From the NCBI GenBank assembly GCA_911728455.2, contig OU452234.1:8467531-8531530 (forward strand): a stretch of 64,000 nucleotides of DNA. Direction: 5' to 3'. The position numbers and the translations under genes are program-made. The first letter of the stretch is position 1. Each line of letters begins with the position of its first letter. This document shows positions 35,101-50,100 of this stretch, in pieces. The notes beneath the pieces were generated by a model. That model was not told the DNA's origin and ran no database searches. It worked only from the letters and a program-made list of their open reading frames with translations. This stretch comes from Marthasterias glacialis. Its lineage: Eukaryota; Echinodermata; Asteroidea; Forcipulatida; Asteriidae.

Positions 35101-38100
35101 AAACTAATGCCACATGGCCCAAGCATTTTGACCAAGATTGTAGGTCACCTGGTGCAGATATACCCTCAAAAACTCATCATCCATATGCTATTCCTTTAGC
35201 CTTGTTGTAATCTTAGCTCCCTTAATCCCTGTGATGCAGCCAAAAAAAAAGATAAGTTAGGTTACCTGTCTTCCTTATTTCACTCCCCAGTTGTTATCCT
35301 AACCCTAACCCTAACCCTAATCTCTTAAATTTAAAGATAAGATGCTAATCAAGCACAATTTTACATGTTTGCCCTATTAAAAAATCAGCCCCAGATATTG
35401 ATGTTAATACAATTACCTTGACTGTTAACATTTCAAAGGATGTGATGACACCACCCCCCCCCAAAAAAAAAAATCAAAACTTGTAATGTTAGTAATCTTG
35501 AGCTGGTCCTTTTCATGTTAACAAATATTGCATATAGACCCCTTTCTACTGTCTGCCACGCTCGCCATTTTTGAAGTCAAAGTGCATTTTAAGGTTGTAA
35601 ATGCCGCTTCCTCTGAAATGTGCACTACACTGTAAAACACGTAGTGACATTGACTTCCAAAATGGCGTAGCCAAGATTATTGTGATGATGAAGTCCGGTG
35701 AGTTGGGTCAATAGACTGGCACCATTTATTTACTGATTAGAAGTGTTATAATCCCAAATGGTACACAAGAAATCCAACTAATGTTGTTACATAAATGCCA
35801 ACTGTGACAGCATGTCAAGTCAGTATTGTGTACTGGGCGGTAATCCAAGTTTTGACGCACTGTTTAATTAGTCCCCACTCCCCTTGAATACTTTCTTGTC
35901 TTGTTTCTTTGTGTGGAATGTTTTTTTTTGTTAGCTTCCATTAGAGCTTTATTCATGTGTATATCAACCATAAGAATATATTTCCTTTTACAATGTGCAT
36001 TTGTACTGACTTTGATTTGTGTTTCTCTCTGATGTTCAGGGGATCCACCATTTTAAGTGCTGTATCAAGTGATTGTCATTTCAAACCAATCTATTCTTTT
36101 CATGTTGTTTTATCCATTCCAACAGCCAAGCCTTATGGCAATGTCAGCATAGCCAAAGAAATGAAAGTTGAGTGAGGCGTGAAATCGCAGTTTTTATTTC
36201 ATGTGTTTGATATCTGCAGCCTAGTCTGGCTCTGGCCTCGGGATGATCATGTTAAATCCAGGCTGCTGTCCAAGTTCCCAATTTACATCTGATACATAAG
36301 CTGTACTCCAACTTTGTGTAGTTATTGTTGAGCTTTAATGCTATCCCTAACTCTGTTTCTCTCACTGAGCTATTTCTAGATATTGCCATGGGATGTGCTC
36401 CAGTTGCCTTTCACTGGTTGTTCAACCTAACAGTACCTTTGACCCAACAACCTCATTTTCTCTTTGTTCACACATAATACTGTAACTGTTCCTAAAGAAA
36501 ATACAGGTAGGTACTCCAGTTTCTTCCCATGCACTGCCTTACTTTGAAACTCATTACGACCTGTGACTCTGGCTCATACTGTTTAGATACCATGTTTACA
36601 TATCTACTTTGTGATTTCTCTCAACTTTATGTTACTGCTCTGTCCCCCTTTTTCTTGTAGCCCCATCTATGACCTTGTTAGGGGGGAATCCTCATCAAAA
36701 ATATTTTTAAAAACTCAGAAATGCTGCCCATCTCTGTCGTGTGTCCTGTCTTCAACAGCTATAACAAATACTGATTCTCGTTTTGATAATTGGGTGAGAG
36801 TCAGACGGTCCTTTTCCCAGTAGTTTGGTTTCATATTTGAATAGCAGAAATGAAGACACACCATAATTAAGTTGTATTGTAAAAAAAAAAAAAAAACGAA
36901 GTTCAACATTGGGAAGTCTGAGGAGGTCAGGATTCTGTTGGATGTTTTACGTCTGTTGTCGATACCGAGATGTGTGGCATCAATATTTAGTTTATTCTGG
37001 TGCTGTACATTATCAAGGACTCACCAAGAATGTTACCTGAATAAAAATAGCCAGTCAGTTCAAGCAGTCATGAGGTGTGTTAATAGTGGTGACCTTATCC
37101 ATGAACAAGGTATATAACAGATGCTTCTGACTAGCAAAGTGAATAAGTAATAATAAGACCGCCAGCATAGGGCTGGATAGCTCAGTTGGTAAAGCGTCCG
37201 TACGTTAAGCTGGTGGTCGCAGGTTCAAACCCCGCTCCAGTCAATTTTCTCTATTCAACCTGAAATTGGATTAAAAATTTACCCAGTTGGTTTCCCTTGT
37301 GGTTTATTCCTTGATATTAGTAATTGAAAGGAGCAGAGCTGTGGTTAGTTGATATACAACTGGTAGTAGTGGTGCTGTGCTCCAAAAATGCCTTGGCCAA
37401 ATTTTATGGAGCTACAATTTTATGTACGTATAAGCAGAAAATGATGCTTAATAGATTTGCTTATAAATGTTTTTGCTCTGCCAAAATAAAATGACTGGGA
37501 ACCAGTGAGTTGCAAACACTATACGTTGCATTGTGTTTCAGCCGGTAACCTGAGCCCAATTCATAGGAAATACATTCAGGAGGACGCTGTACTTGATCTT
37601 CATCTGTGTCAGCTGTGTACGCCCTCTATTGTTAGCAATGGACAATGTATCAAAACATGGCGCATTGCAAACTACAACGGATCGACCAATGGGAAAGCTG
37701 CAGTTTGCCATACAGCCAAAAAAAATCTCATAGAGTTACTCAGATACAAAAATTTGCGCTCACACACTTTTCTTATTTACTAAAATACCATGCCATGTAA
37801 ACTCTGAGTGACTGGTTTTCATTTATTTAACCTTGGTAGAAATTGGTTAAGAACAGCACAATGAAATGCGGCTCTGAGAAATGCATAGTTTTTTTCCTCT
37901 TTTTTTTGTGGTCAATTTCCATCCAGGAGCACTAATGTTTTTATTATGTATTAAAAAGTAGACCATTACAAGTTGTGTACTGGACATGTTCAGACTTGTC
38001 AGGAAATGTCATCGCTTTGCCTTCCAACTTAAAAATATGTGAGCTGCCCAGAGAGAGAGAAGAATGGCATATGTACATGTACCTCACAGGGATTTCACTT

Positions 38101-41100
38101 GTGCATATTGAATGCATAAAGCACAAATTGTTTCACATAGCGACCCTATGGTGAAGGTAGATGTGTTTTCATTGCTACAGGGCTAAAAAGCATACTAGGG
38201 TACATCAAGAAAGTCAGGGATGAAATTCCTCTATATTTTTCCGGATTTCTGGATTTTACAAAGTTATTGTTGTCAGTTTTTTTATTATTTTTTTTATTTA
38301 ATGTAATTTACATACATCCAGGCCCTTGTAAAGCCTTAACACAGTACTTGTACTGTATTTTGACTACACCAAGGTGCTTGCCCCATCTACATTTAAGCAC
38401 AGAATGCTGCCATTGATACGTGTTATGGCGTGGTTGGTAGCCACCAAACCCTCCATCGATGTTTCATGGATGTTTCATTTTCATCCACTCTCATCCCTAC
38501 CTATCTTCAATCTATAATAATTTGTCGTCAGTTTGATATCAAAATGGGATAGAAATTGTGTCAGTTTGAGAAAAAAAAATGTTTTTGATAGTCATATAAA
38601 GGTCAAAATGGAAATTTGTACTTCAATGTCTTGTAAGAAATTCCCAAAGGCTGCGCAAATTTGACAAACCCCTATCCAATTACTTTGGGTAATGGGAGAA
38701 GAAGCCCAAGAAACATGGGTGCCATCAGAGTTAATTAACAAAAGCAATCTGGCCGTACTCTCCCAAAGCCAATAGCGTGACATGTGTCACTAATCGCCGC
38801 CAGGTCTGCTTAACCCCTCACTGCCAGTGTTACCACCAATTGGGATGATTTTGTGGTTAATTACAAGATGAATTCCTGTTTCAGAATTCCCCAAATGGTT
38901 TGCAGAAGCTTTCCTCTCCCATAATGCTGGGAACTTTGCTGCTTTTGCGCAGGCCAGTCGGAGCCCTGGCTAATAAGGTCCGACACGAAGCATTCGGTGT
39001 TGGCGGTCTTCACCGATGAGATGGGTGTCCACCTCTGATATCATTACCAGTATGTGGAATGTCTCCATGCCTGGCATTTTACCATGAACTCAGTGCCTAC
39101 AGACAGGTGCTTGCCCAGTTGCTTGCCAATGACTTCGTTATATTAATTAACTATCCGATACTCTGTACCTAGCTAAGCAGCTACTGTCACTCGGTACAGA
39201 TAGATTGTGCTTAGCAAAAATACATTACTAACCAAAGTATATCATTAAATGCCTGGAATGATGCTGAGGTCATGGCTTCTGTTGCCCCTGATCACTGACT
39301 TGGTGCCTCTTCAGAATATTCCTGTTAACTTTGAGGTTTTCCAAAGGAATTTTTATTTTGTAAATGAAAGTAGCCACACTCCTTCATAAGATGAAATTTC
39401 AAACCTTAAAATGCCTGTACATTTTGTTTCGGAGCATGCACAGAGTATGCACTCACCGTGCAATGCTTCGTTTCACCTGCACAAAGTGGACAGATGGCGT
39501 TGAATATTTTGCTGAATTTTGCCCATTATGCGGGGGTTATTGTGTAATCCCCGATTACAGACCTTTGTCGTATTGTTCCAAGAAGAGGATATGAGACCTC
39601 GAAATGCTTCCACCATTGTTTATTCATTTTATTTGGGCTCAATGGAGGTAAGTCAGAGTGACCCGAGTTTTAGCCTTGTTTCTGGATTAAAGTTTTGCAA
39701 TTCACGATGCGTGAATTTGACATTTTCTCGATAGAGAAAACAAAATTCGATAGAGAAAACAAAACAGAAGTCTTATTCCTTGAATACAAAGGTTATGTTC
39801 CTATGCAAACCTGTTGGTGCATGGGCATAATTCAAAGCAGAAAACAGTCTGCACATGCAATGAATACATGCACATGTGCAAGTAACTTTGTCCGTATCTA
39901 GTTCTTTTTTTAATGTCAGGAATGGAAATGTGCTTAACTAGTTAACTATCAGACTATCATTGATTTTCACTGATGTGTGCAGCGTGTTGGTTACGGGGGG
40001 GGGGGGGGGGGGGGAGAATGTGGCTGCATCACTTTCAAATCAACCGTGAATAAGGGAAATACAGGAAAATCTAGACACATTCCAAAATTGTTTTAATAAA
40101 CCAATTATAAAAGTCAAATTACTGTAGTCTTTATTGCACACACATTTCACACAATGCATACATGTACACTAATGAGATGCAATACACACATAATTGTTTG
40201 TAGCCTGTACTATGAACCATATGTATTATTGTTTATTATGACTTATTTATTTCTTGTTACCAGCAAATTAATACCCCAAAAATGTCTATCACTGTAACAT
40301 GCTACCTTGACTATACCAGCAAATAGACCACATTGAAGACATTCATGTGAAACATACATGTGGGATGGAAACTATGACTAGGTAGGGATTACACAACCCA
40401 GTCTGTGGATCATTTGGCTTTGGTCCAAGGTGGGATTGGAACCATATTCCCCAGAAGTGAAAAGCACAGCAAGATTGCACTCCATCACTCTGAACCTCCT
40501 CTGTACTTTTTCTCCTAACCTGGTGGGAAGGTAGCTACATGTACATGTCTATGTATGTCTGTGACATGTCAACCAGAGTCCATACTAAATGTAGGTTACA
40601 TTTACGTGACGTCATTATACACAGCAGACTTAAATTACTCCAGATAATCTTTCCAAACATGCTGAACTTTCTCTTGTGCACATATGCCCATTAGTCATTA
40701 TTACTACCAATTATCTTTAATGTACCTCATACACCTCCACTCTATCATGAATGGTTTTTTAATTGAGTATTAAAAGCATCCAATTAACGATTAATTGTTT
40801 TCGCAGTGGGGCGTGGCTGAAGTATTATCTATTCCAGGCAAGAGAAGAAATTTTGTTGAGCATCTCATGTGAGCTCTTCATGGTCAAATTCATATTCTAA
40901 TAACAGATTTCTTAGCAGATTGATTTAGTAAGCAAAAACAAAATGCAATGCACCAGTCACAGTACATGTACTGTGAATCACAGCTAATCAACATATTTCT
41001 GTACTAATCAAATTTAACTGCTTGTATCACCTATATAGTAAAGTAAGCCCAGGTAATTTGATCTACATTGAGTTAATTGGTTTTGTGAAATGAAACATAC

Positions 41101-44100
41101 ATGTATTGGATGGTTTGTAGGAATCGCAAGATGATCACATGATTGGGAAGTGCACAGCCTGACACGGCTCTCCCCAGGTCTTGTTTAAAAACTCTTGAGC
41201 AAACTGGTACACAATTTGTTCAGCTAGAGCTTACATCATCACAACACCATGTTCATGATGGATTTTGCATTGGATGTATGTTTTAGTTTGTATACACTAT
41301 TCGTCAAGTACGATCTTTTTTTCTGTATCTTTTGAGAATGTCTTCTTTCAAATAAAGGGAACAAATGCTTTGATGGTATTATGCAAGTGATCTGTCAAAA
41401 CAAATTCCTGATTTTTCAAAGATCTTTGTCTACCTCCGAATTTCCTTAAAAAAAGCAACTCTTACCAAGGGAAAACAGACTTGGTCTAAATGTTAAAGTT
41501 TCCATTTATATGTATATTGATGTAGAGAATTTGTCTGCATGCTACTAGAGACCAATTGCCTTTCTCAGGTTGTTCTACTCTTTCTAAATCATGCCTTTAT
41601 AAAAGGTCAAAAATGATATTAACATGACCATGGTTTCAAGGTGACAAACATTTGGACATTAGTAACAAAATAAGGACTTCAATGTCAAATTGAGGACTAC
41701 ATGTGCATTGTATCCAAGTGGGAAGTAAAGTATCACACAGCATAAACAAAAATTCAAATTGACTTTAACATGGAAAGGAGAATCATGGCATTGTTGCTTC
41801 ATGATTGGTAAAGTCAGTCATGATTTTTTTGTATGAAGCAAAGTTCATGCTAGGCACATTTTGAAATTTTGCAACATAAGAAGCTGAACTGATACTCATC
41901 ACAGCAAAAAGTTCAGACCCAAACTTGTGTTCCTTATTTCTTTCTATCTAAACCACTACAGACATGATATTGTTTATTTTTAGGCAGCAAGCTAAGGATG
42001 ATTTGCTGTGTCTATGTTTGAGATGTAATGCTACCCAATGGCATAAAGTCATGACATTTCACTCCGCGGTTACACGTAGTGAACTCAGCATGCTCCCCAT
42101 GTTATCGGCAATCAGACCCCATAATGTGACCAACCTTATCCAGGGTAACATGCTTTATGGTCACATTAAACATCCCTTCACCTCCCATTCCCAGTGTGTG
42201 ACCTTATTGTTGTATAACAGTGCAGGCAGGCACATCTTGCTTAGATGTCTGTTTGATGAGTAACAGACCCCCCAGCTGTACACTTAATCCATATCTGGTA
42301 CCCTGACAACCAATCATTTAAACTTACAACACCGCAGAAAGGCACCAGTCTTACCAAACATTCACTAGCCAACTTCTAACAATAAATCAATACCTGGTTG
42401 TTGTTTACCCTGACAACCAATTACAAAAGCTACAAACGCTGAAAATAGGCACAAGTCTTTCAAGATGATCAGCAGTCACCTGGTTCCCAGGGGTAATTGA
42501 TCTCACTGCATCATTTTTTTGGTACCGAGGTTGGCCTTGATCAAACCCCTGGAATTGTGACAAGAAAATCTCCCAAAATATGGGAGATTTTTTATTAGGC
42601 CTGTAGCTTATCCACTCTACGCGTTTGCATGGTATCCTGCAAAAGAGGCACCAAATCATAGAGCAACTGGTCCCCTCGCATTCTTCTTTGATTTGTGACC
42701 TGTCTAACTAAATGCAGTTTAAGGTGACTGCATAAAAGCGATTCATTTGAACTATGATTGCGTCAAAATACTTGCATTTTGCAACGCACGAACTCATTTT
42801 GACACGTGCGTACTAAGTGCCCTAAGGGCGTTCAAAAGTTTTTAACAAACGTGCGTGCATAGCAGTCTCTTTAGGAGCCAATCAGCATTGTTTTTCGGTG
42901 CTTCACTACCAGGTGTTGGAGACTAGAGGTATCAATATGGCGCGCTGCCCATGGTGGCAGGTTGATCAGCAGCCCTCTTGCAACAAAGAAGTATCTGGGA
43001 CCCTTAAAACTATTTTCAAAACTACAAACACTGAGAGTAGGCACCAGTCTTTCTAGATTATCAGTGACCCACTTCAAATGATAAGTCAGTATCTGGTACC
43101 CTGACAACGAATTTGAAAAGTTTCAAACGCTTAGAATAGGCCCCAGTCTTTCAAGATAATCTATTTTGAATTATTCAAACTTTTGTAGTAGAGAATCAAA
43201 GCTGGTTTTTTTTTTTTTTTTTTTTTTTTCCTTTCTGTTGTTAATCATTACCCCAAACATGCATTGCCATGTTTGGATGAAAGGATTACACAAATTAATT
43301 TGCACAAGTGAACAAATTTATAAAGTTTACATGTTTGTGTAACGAAAAATATAAATCAATTAGATTTGTGAGGTTGGGAACTCTAGATACAGACACTTTT
43401 GTAGTAAACGGGGTTCATTCCTGGTGGTTTATTCCTGGTGGTTTATTCCTGGTGGCCAATCAGAAACATAAAGTTTATGAATATTCATTGCTCTTGTGAC
43501 CTCTTTGAGCTGTGAACAGGTCATGCTTGCATGGGTATTTAAAACATATCCTTTTATAATCATCAAGACGGATAAGAGGGATCCACTAGCTATACAATTA
43601 TCATGAAACTAAATGAATGGTGAACAGGTTGGGTCAACGACGCTGATGTCCGGAACTTGGCGAACTTTCGTGGAGAATCCGTTTGTTTTTATATCAACAG
43701 AAATAATTGACCGCATTGTCATTGATCCCAGCTATGGTCTTGTATACCCTGGGCTGTATTTGGGGAATGCACAGTTCAAATATAGTAACTAATTTTCCAT
43801 CATTGGTAACATGTTTATTCTGGATACAGATGTTCGAAAAGTAATGAATTTATACCCGACACGTCATGAGTAGTGGTGGTGGTGTTGGCCGGCTGTATTA
43901 TAGTTGACTCACACATTACATACATGTTTACAATGTACAAGTACTGTACATCCACCCAACATATGATACGCACACTGTGTGTGGCATGTATCTAATGAAT
44001 ATTCATAGCTGGACTGCTGCAACACTAGCATTTTGTACGTCATAAGTCTGAGGATTAAAAAGCTGGCCCAGCATTTTATTAATTTTTGTTTTTAATATAT

Positions 44101-47100
44101 TGTCACTAATCCTTGATGGACTGTTTTGGTTCAAGGTATTAAATGAAAGCTAATAATTTTTCCTACTGCGTAAAAATAGCAATTTAACATTTAAATATAT
44201 TTTTGTCCGTCAAATCAGCCTAAAATCGGGCAATGCATCTTTAACTGTCCGCATGTTAAATGTCCACAGTTTATGCTAACATGACTTGCTAAGGCTTGAG
44301 TTTTTTACCTTGTTATAAAGGATGTTGGGTTTAGGTTCTTCTCCATTCCTTTTTGCTGAAGTTAGTTTCCTTACGAGACCTGAAAGAGGCACAAAGGCCA
44401 AAGACCAATTTGCTTAGCTTGAACAAATCTTGCCAAGCACGAAAATATGTTACCAGCCAAAATGCATTGCTTGTATGTATATATGCAAAGTGATGTATAT
44501 TGATTAAGACTGGTGCCCTGCAAATTTTGTGCAAAACAGACAAATTTCCTTACTAATGCTCTCTGCTCAGCATCCCCACTGAAATTTGGCTTGGGGCATT
44601 AGATGTTTTGAGGCCCCTGGAACTTAATGAACAGGAGAGAATGAGAACTTCCCCCTCCCTTAACCATCAGAGCTCCCCCTCTAACCATGACATCTGCCCC
44701 CTCCTCTAACCATGAGAGCTGGCCCCTCTAACCATGAGAGCTACCCCTCCTCTAACCATGAGAGCTGCCCCCCTATAACCATGTGAGCTGCCCCCTCTAG
44801 CCATGAGAGCTGGCCCCTCCTCTAACCATGTGAGCTGCCCCCTCTAACCATGTGAGCTGCCCCCTCTAACCATGTGAGCTGCCCCCTCTAGCCATGAGAG
44901 CTGGCCCCTCCTCTAACCATGTGAGCTGGCCCCTCTAGCCATGAGAGCTGCCCCCCTCTAACCATGTGAGCTGCCCCCTCTAACCATGTGAGCTGGCCCC
45001 TCTAGCCATGAGAGCTGGCCCCTCCTCTAACCATGTGAGCTGCCCCCTCTAACCATGTGAGCTGCCCCCTCTAGCCATGAGAGCTGGCCCCTCCTCTAAC
45101 CATGTGAGCTGGCCCCTCTAGCCATGAGAGCTGGCCCCTCCTCTAACCATGAGAGCTGCCCCCTCTAACCATGTGAGCTGCCCCCTCTAGCCATGAGAGC
45201 TGGCCCCTCCTCTAACCATGAGAGCTGGCCCCTCTAACCATGAGAGCTACCCCTCCTCTAACCATGTGAGCTGCCCCCTCTAGCCATGAGAGCTGCCCCC
45301 TCTAGCCATGAGAGCTGGCCCCTCTAACCATGAGAGCTGGCCCCTCCTTTAACCATGAGAGCTGGCCCTGCCTCTAACCATAAGAGCTACCCCTACTCTA
45401 ACCATGAGAGCTGCCCCTCTTACCATGAGAGCTACCCCTCTTCTAACCATGAGAGCTGCCCCCCTATAACCATGTGAGCTGCCCCCTCTAACCATGAGAG
45501 CTGCCCCCCTATAACCATGTGAGCTGCCCCCTCTAACCATGAGAGCTGGCCCCTCTAACCATGAGAGCTACCCCTCCTCTAACCATGAGAGCTGCCCCCT
45601 CTTACCATGAGAGCTGGCCCCTCCTCTAACCATGAGAGCTGGCCCCTCCTTTAACCATGAGAGCTGGCCCTGCCTCTAACCATAAGAGCTACCCCTCCTC
45701 TAACCATGAGAGCTGCCCCCTCTTACCATGAGAGCTACCCCTCTTCTAACCATGAGAGCTGGCCCCTCCTCTAAACAGGTGTAAGGGGGAAAAAGCAAAT
45801 AATGTATCAAATGTTTTTTCTTCAGAAACATGAGTTTTAAATGTCACAGTTGATTGTCTGATACAGATTTATTTTCGTTTCATTTTAAATTTTGTAACTC
45901 CATTATGTTATGTCCCTTGTGGTGCATATATATATCACAGTACATTGATGTTTACGGTGTTGCCCAACATCACACAGCACATTTGTCTGCCATCATCAGA
46001 CATTATCAGAACGATAAGGAGCAAAAATCTGCTGGTAAATTACAATGGAATATTTCCCAGAAATGTTATGCTCTAATTGTTACAGTATTTTTATGAGTTA
46101 AATCTCTTTTAGAAGATCAAAACCCTAGTAGGTTACTCCTCAAAAGAGGCCCCAGCATGACCTTTTCTTGTCTGGGTCATGGCTCGTCCGCCCGGTCCTC
46201 AGTAGCCAGAGACGTTACATCAGCTGGTATCACTACTGTAATAGCTAAGAATACGATATGTTGATGTTGCGACGCATCATGCCTTGTTAGCCCAGAGCGC
46301 CAGTGACACTTTGGAATGGCAGTACCTCTGATGATCTCGAACAGGCATTGAAGAATTCCGCGCATAACAGATTCCTGGGCTGGATATGTATTTCCAAAAG
46401 CACTTTTGAAAATGTATGCAGTTGATACTGAATCGAGTTAATAATTACGCTTAGCACTTTGACTTACTTTAAACTTGGAGTCGAAGAACTTAAAAAGCCA
46501 CATAGACAATGGACGCCATCAATTAAACAACCTTGAGCCCAAATAAATTGAGATACTAAGCATTATAAATTGACTTAGTTGGACCTTGGCCAACATTCAT
46601 AAAGCTTTTAATGGAATAGTCTTGGTAACTCTGCTAATTACATGCTATTTTGGCCAGTAATACTGTTACTGGGTTAATATTTGTCTGTGCTAAACAAATT
46701 GATTTATGCTTATTTTTAACAGCATCATGAAATTGAACCAAAGTTACCAGCCTAAATGACGCCTTCTATTCCTAATTGTTCCTTAGCTTATTTAGCATTA
46801 TATTCTACTTATCTTAACTTAAGCTCAAAATTGGTAGAAGAAAAACAAATGTTCACAGACACTTTACACGGTATTTAGATTATGATGGTAGAAAACTTTC
46901 CTTGAAATATTTCTGTCTGAAGTATTATCGTTTTTAAATAATAGATTAAGTAAGAACCAAAATTAGTTTTCGTCTCAGTGAGGACAAAAACTCTGCCCTA
47001 TAGGCATGCGTACAAAAATGCTGAATGCATTTTTACTGTTTTCTCGCAAATGAAACATTGAAATGGGCTGACATTTTGACAGGTTGGTTTTATTACAAAA

Positions 47101-50100
47101 ATCTTGTTTTGTGCAAAGAATGGAAGCATTTACAGTCAGTTTACAAATGTCGAGCTGGGGCTTATAGTTAACAATATCAAGTGATAAACCACAAGTTAGA
47201 AATGATGAATAGTTTACTCCTTCAAACATTATAGTTGTACTGTCTTGTGTAATGTAAACATGTATCAGATTTATCATGGGATATGAGTGTGATATGAAAT
47301 TGGGGCTACGTTACTTTTGTCATTTTACCCTACAGACTTTCAGAGCAGCTACATGTACACTAAATGTTCAGAAAGTTTGACAAGAGTCCAGTTACGTCAA
47401 AAGTCAAGAGTTAAGTATTTCCCATGTTTCCTATGGCAAACATTTGCAAAACTAAATTACTTCTTTTTCCAGACATTCCGACGGCAAAGGATTAGTTTTG
47501 CAAATCAGCAATGTATGGATATATAGTGATGATTATGCTGAAACATATCTCTAAAAGGGTTGAGATGAAATGCCAAGAAGTCATTCCAATTAAGGCACAC
47601 ATACAAGTAGCTGCCATGTTTAAACATGGAGAAAATAATAGTGAAGTAGTTAATTTGTGTTAAGACTCGGGGACTGAACGCCATTTTCAGAAATAAAGAT
47701 TTATTCATTAAATGGGGAGTGGGGGAGAGAACAAGTTTGAACCAAACTAAACTATGACATTCGCAATGCTTGCTGCTAAATAGGATTCAAACCAACCTCT
47801 TACCAATGGGCTAGCTCGGTAGTCATGGGAGAAAACTCGGGAGACTTCAATGAGTTTAGATCATCACTTTGAATCTCACTTGATATAGTAGTAGTAGTAG
47901 GCTGTCCTCTCAGGTTATGCCTAGAGATGGCTGCTGCATCAGGAAACTCTTCCAGAACTGACGGTTTTGAGCCTTTCTGCCAGCTTCTGTGGTAGAGTGG
48001 ATACCTCTGGCACTACAGCTTGTTTGGATGGTGTTGATCCAGTGCATGTGGTCATCCGTAAGGTCTATTTCCAGCTGTGGCTGCTTCCAGAATAATCTTT
48101 GGATATCCGGTGTTTGGCATCCTTTTGATGCGCCCAAAGTAAGATAGCCTCTTCGTTTCAATGAACTGGACTATGACTTGATGCCCGCTCTTGACTTTAT
48201 GGTCTTGTTCCTTATCTTTATCTTGATATCCCTCTGCAGTATTTTTTCTGTAGGACTCGGAAAGCATTACCAATAACTATACAGTACGTTACACAGAAAC
48301 TAAAAACGTTTTTTTCTTTATCTAGTTGAGTTGCATCATTTATACAATATCTTAACAATTTAATGTGAGCAAAAGACTTTTGAATGTATCATTCATCATT
48401 CATTCATCTCAACATTTATTTCCACATTGCAAAATGTTCGTACAAGTGTTTATAGAGAAGGTCAATTATACAAAGATGTTTAAAGAACTACAAGAATAAA
48501 TATTAAATAAAACAGAGCCAATTATGGAGGCATATTCAAAAGACCAAGTCTTGTATAGAAATGCCTTTATGAAACAGGACAGAGAAAGGAACAGGACAAA
48601 CAGACAAAGCAAAAGCAACCTAACGAACTAGGATGTAACAAGAAAGTCAATCATGATTGAAAGTCACAGTGAAGGATGATAAAAGAGATAAAAGAGAAGA
48701 AACCACTTAAAATAATTTGAGACAAGATTTTTTTTGTGGAAGTTCTTAAAACAACCCACAGATGACCTTGACGTAAAGTTGACATCAGTACTACTCCATA
48801 GACGAGGTCCATGAAATCTCAATGTTTTCAGAGAATAGGTGGTGTGTGCAAATGGTAGAAACATATTGCGGCTTGATCATTACTTGATGCTTCTACAAAT
48901 TGTGTGGGACACCAGTCATAAGCAACACAACTTAAATAGCTTTTTTTTTTATTTCAGCTTTGATTTTACTTGGCTATATTTAAAAAGCTTCAGCAGCAGT
49001 TTGAAATTGGCATCTGTGAAAATAAAGTGACATGTTAGAAACTTGGTAAGTTGGGTTTTCAGTAAAACAGAAACACAACCATGGCCCAGTTTCACAGAGC
49101 TGCTCAGCAGAAACTATTTTATTAGCGATTTTATTTTTCTGTCAATCAAACATCAGCAAAGAACCAGTCACATATGATATAGATCACATGATATTTCAAC
49201 TGGTAACCAACTGCGCTTAGCGAAATGTTGTTTGCTTAGCTGACCTGTGTACTTAATATTTTGATGTTATTATTCCCATGCACCCGTTGCCACATTCATG
49301 GGCTAAATGCGCTAAATTGTTAACCCATATTAAGCAGCACTCTGAACTCCATGTCCTGGTCATATGTCAATCCATTTAACTTGATCTGGTCTCCTACCGC
49401 CATGACTCGCCAATGGGCCCAGACTCGTCCCCCAACGTGAATAGTTGACTCTGGTAGAAGGATTAATAAGGTCAGGATACCAGTACTTGATGGTGTCATC
49501 TTGCAAGCAAACTACATTCCCAGATTATCATGGGGGCCGTGGATCTATTTAATGCCGGCAGAGATTACAGGACAACATCCAGGGGAACAGGCCGGTGAGT
49601 GGCAAGTGAGATGCCTCGAACGAGGTGATACTGGCTACATGTGTCTACCTTTCCTTTGGACTCTTCATCATCAGAATAAAGATGAACTAGGACCTGGATT
49701 CCAGAATGATTATATAGAACAGCTTGGCAATTGATTTACCAAGCAAAAATTAGCAGGAAACCAGTCATTAATAGTGTAGATGTACATGACATTTTGGTTG
49801 GTTGGTTAACTATTCGTACCAAGCAAAAAAATGCTATGCTTACTAACTTTAATGAGTTACTCTTGAGTGTGTACTGTAGTTTTAAACCCACCACTAGTTA
49901 ACTCATCCTATTTGATCTCTTACTACAGGTTGTTCTTAGGTTGTGATGTACTTGCAGTTGTACCGTGCAGCTTTTTTGAAACTTAGCTTTGACTTTAGAC
50001 ATAACGCACCTTATGTTTGCAATTCCATGGGGTTATCAGAATGGGCAAAAGTTGATCCAATGCCTGCTTATATGAGGGCACACTGGATAAGTGGCTACCT

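Noticed and set aside
35298-35320. Telomere or chromosome end
   Set aside because: Fewer than four hexamers inside an intron. An interstitial telomere-like repeat is enough to explain it.
37171-37242. Functional tRNA gene
   Set aside because: It has A and B boxes and a fair acceptor stem, but D and anticodon stems do not pair, and the flank is shared with other copies. It is a SINE head.
39364-39901. Cluster of + strand open frames with Cys/His residues
   Set aside because: Cys spacing does not match a zinc-finger family, the frames overlap each other, and no splice sites join them into a sensible protein.
45349-45540. - strand repetitive peptide ([10 protein letters not shown] type)
   Set aside because: It is the minisatellite translated. 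Neighbouring units break the frame.
46177-46365. 62-codon - strand open frame in a less repetitive region
   Set aside because: No known domain and no splice or start context; kept only as part of the intron description.
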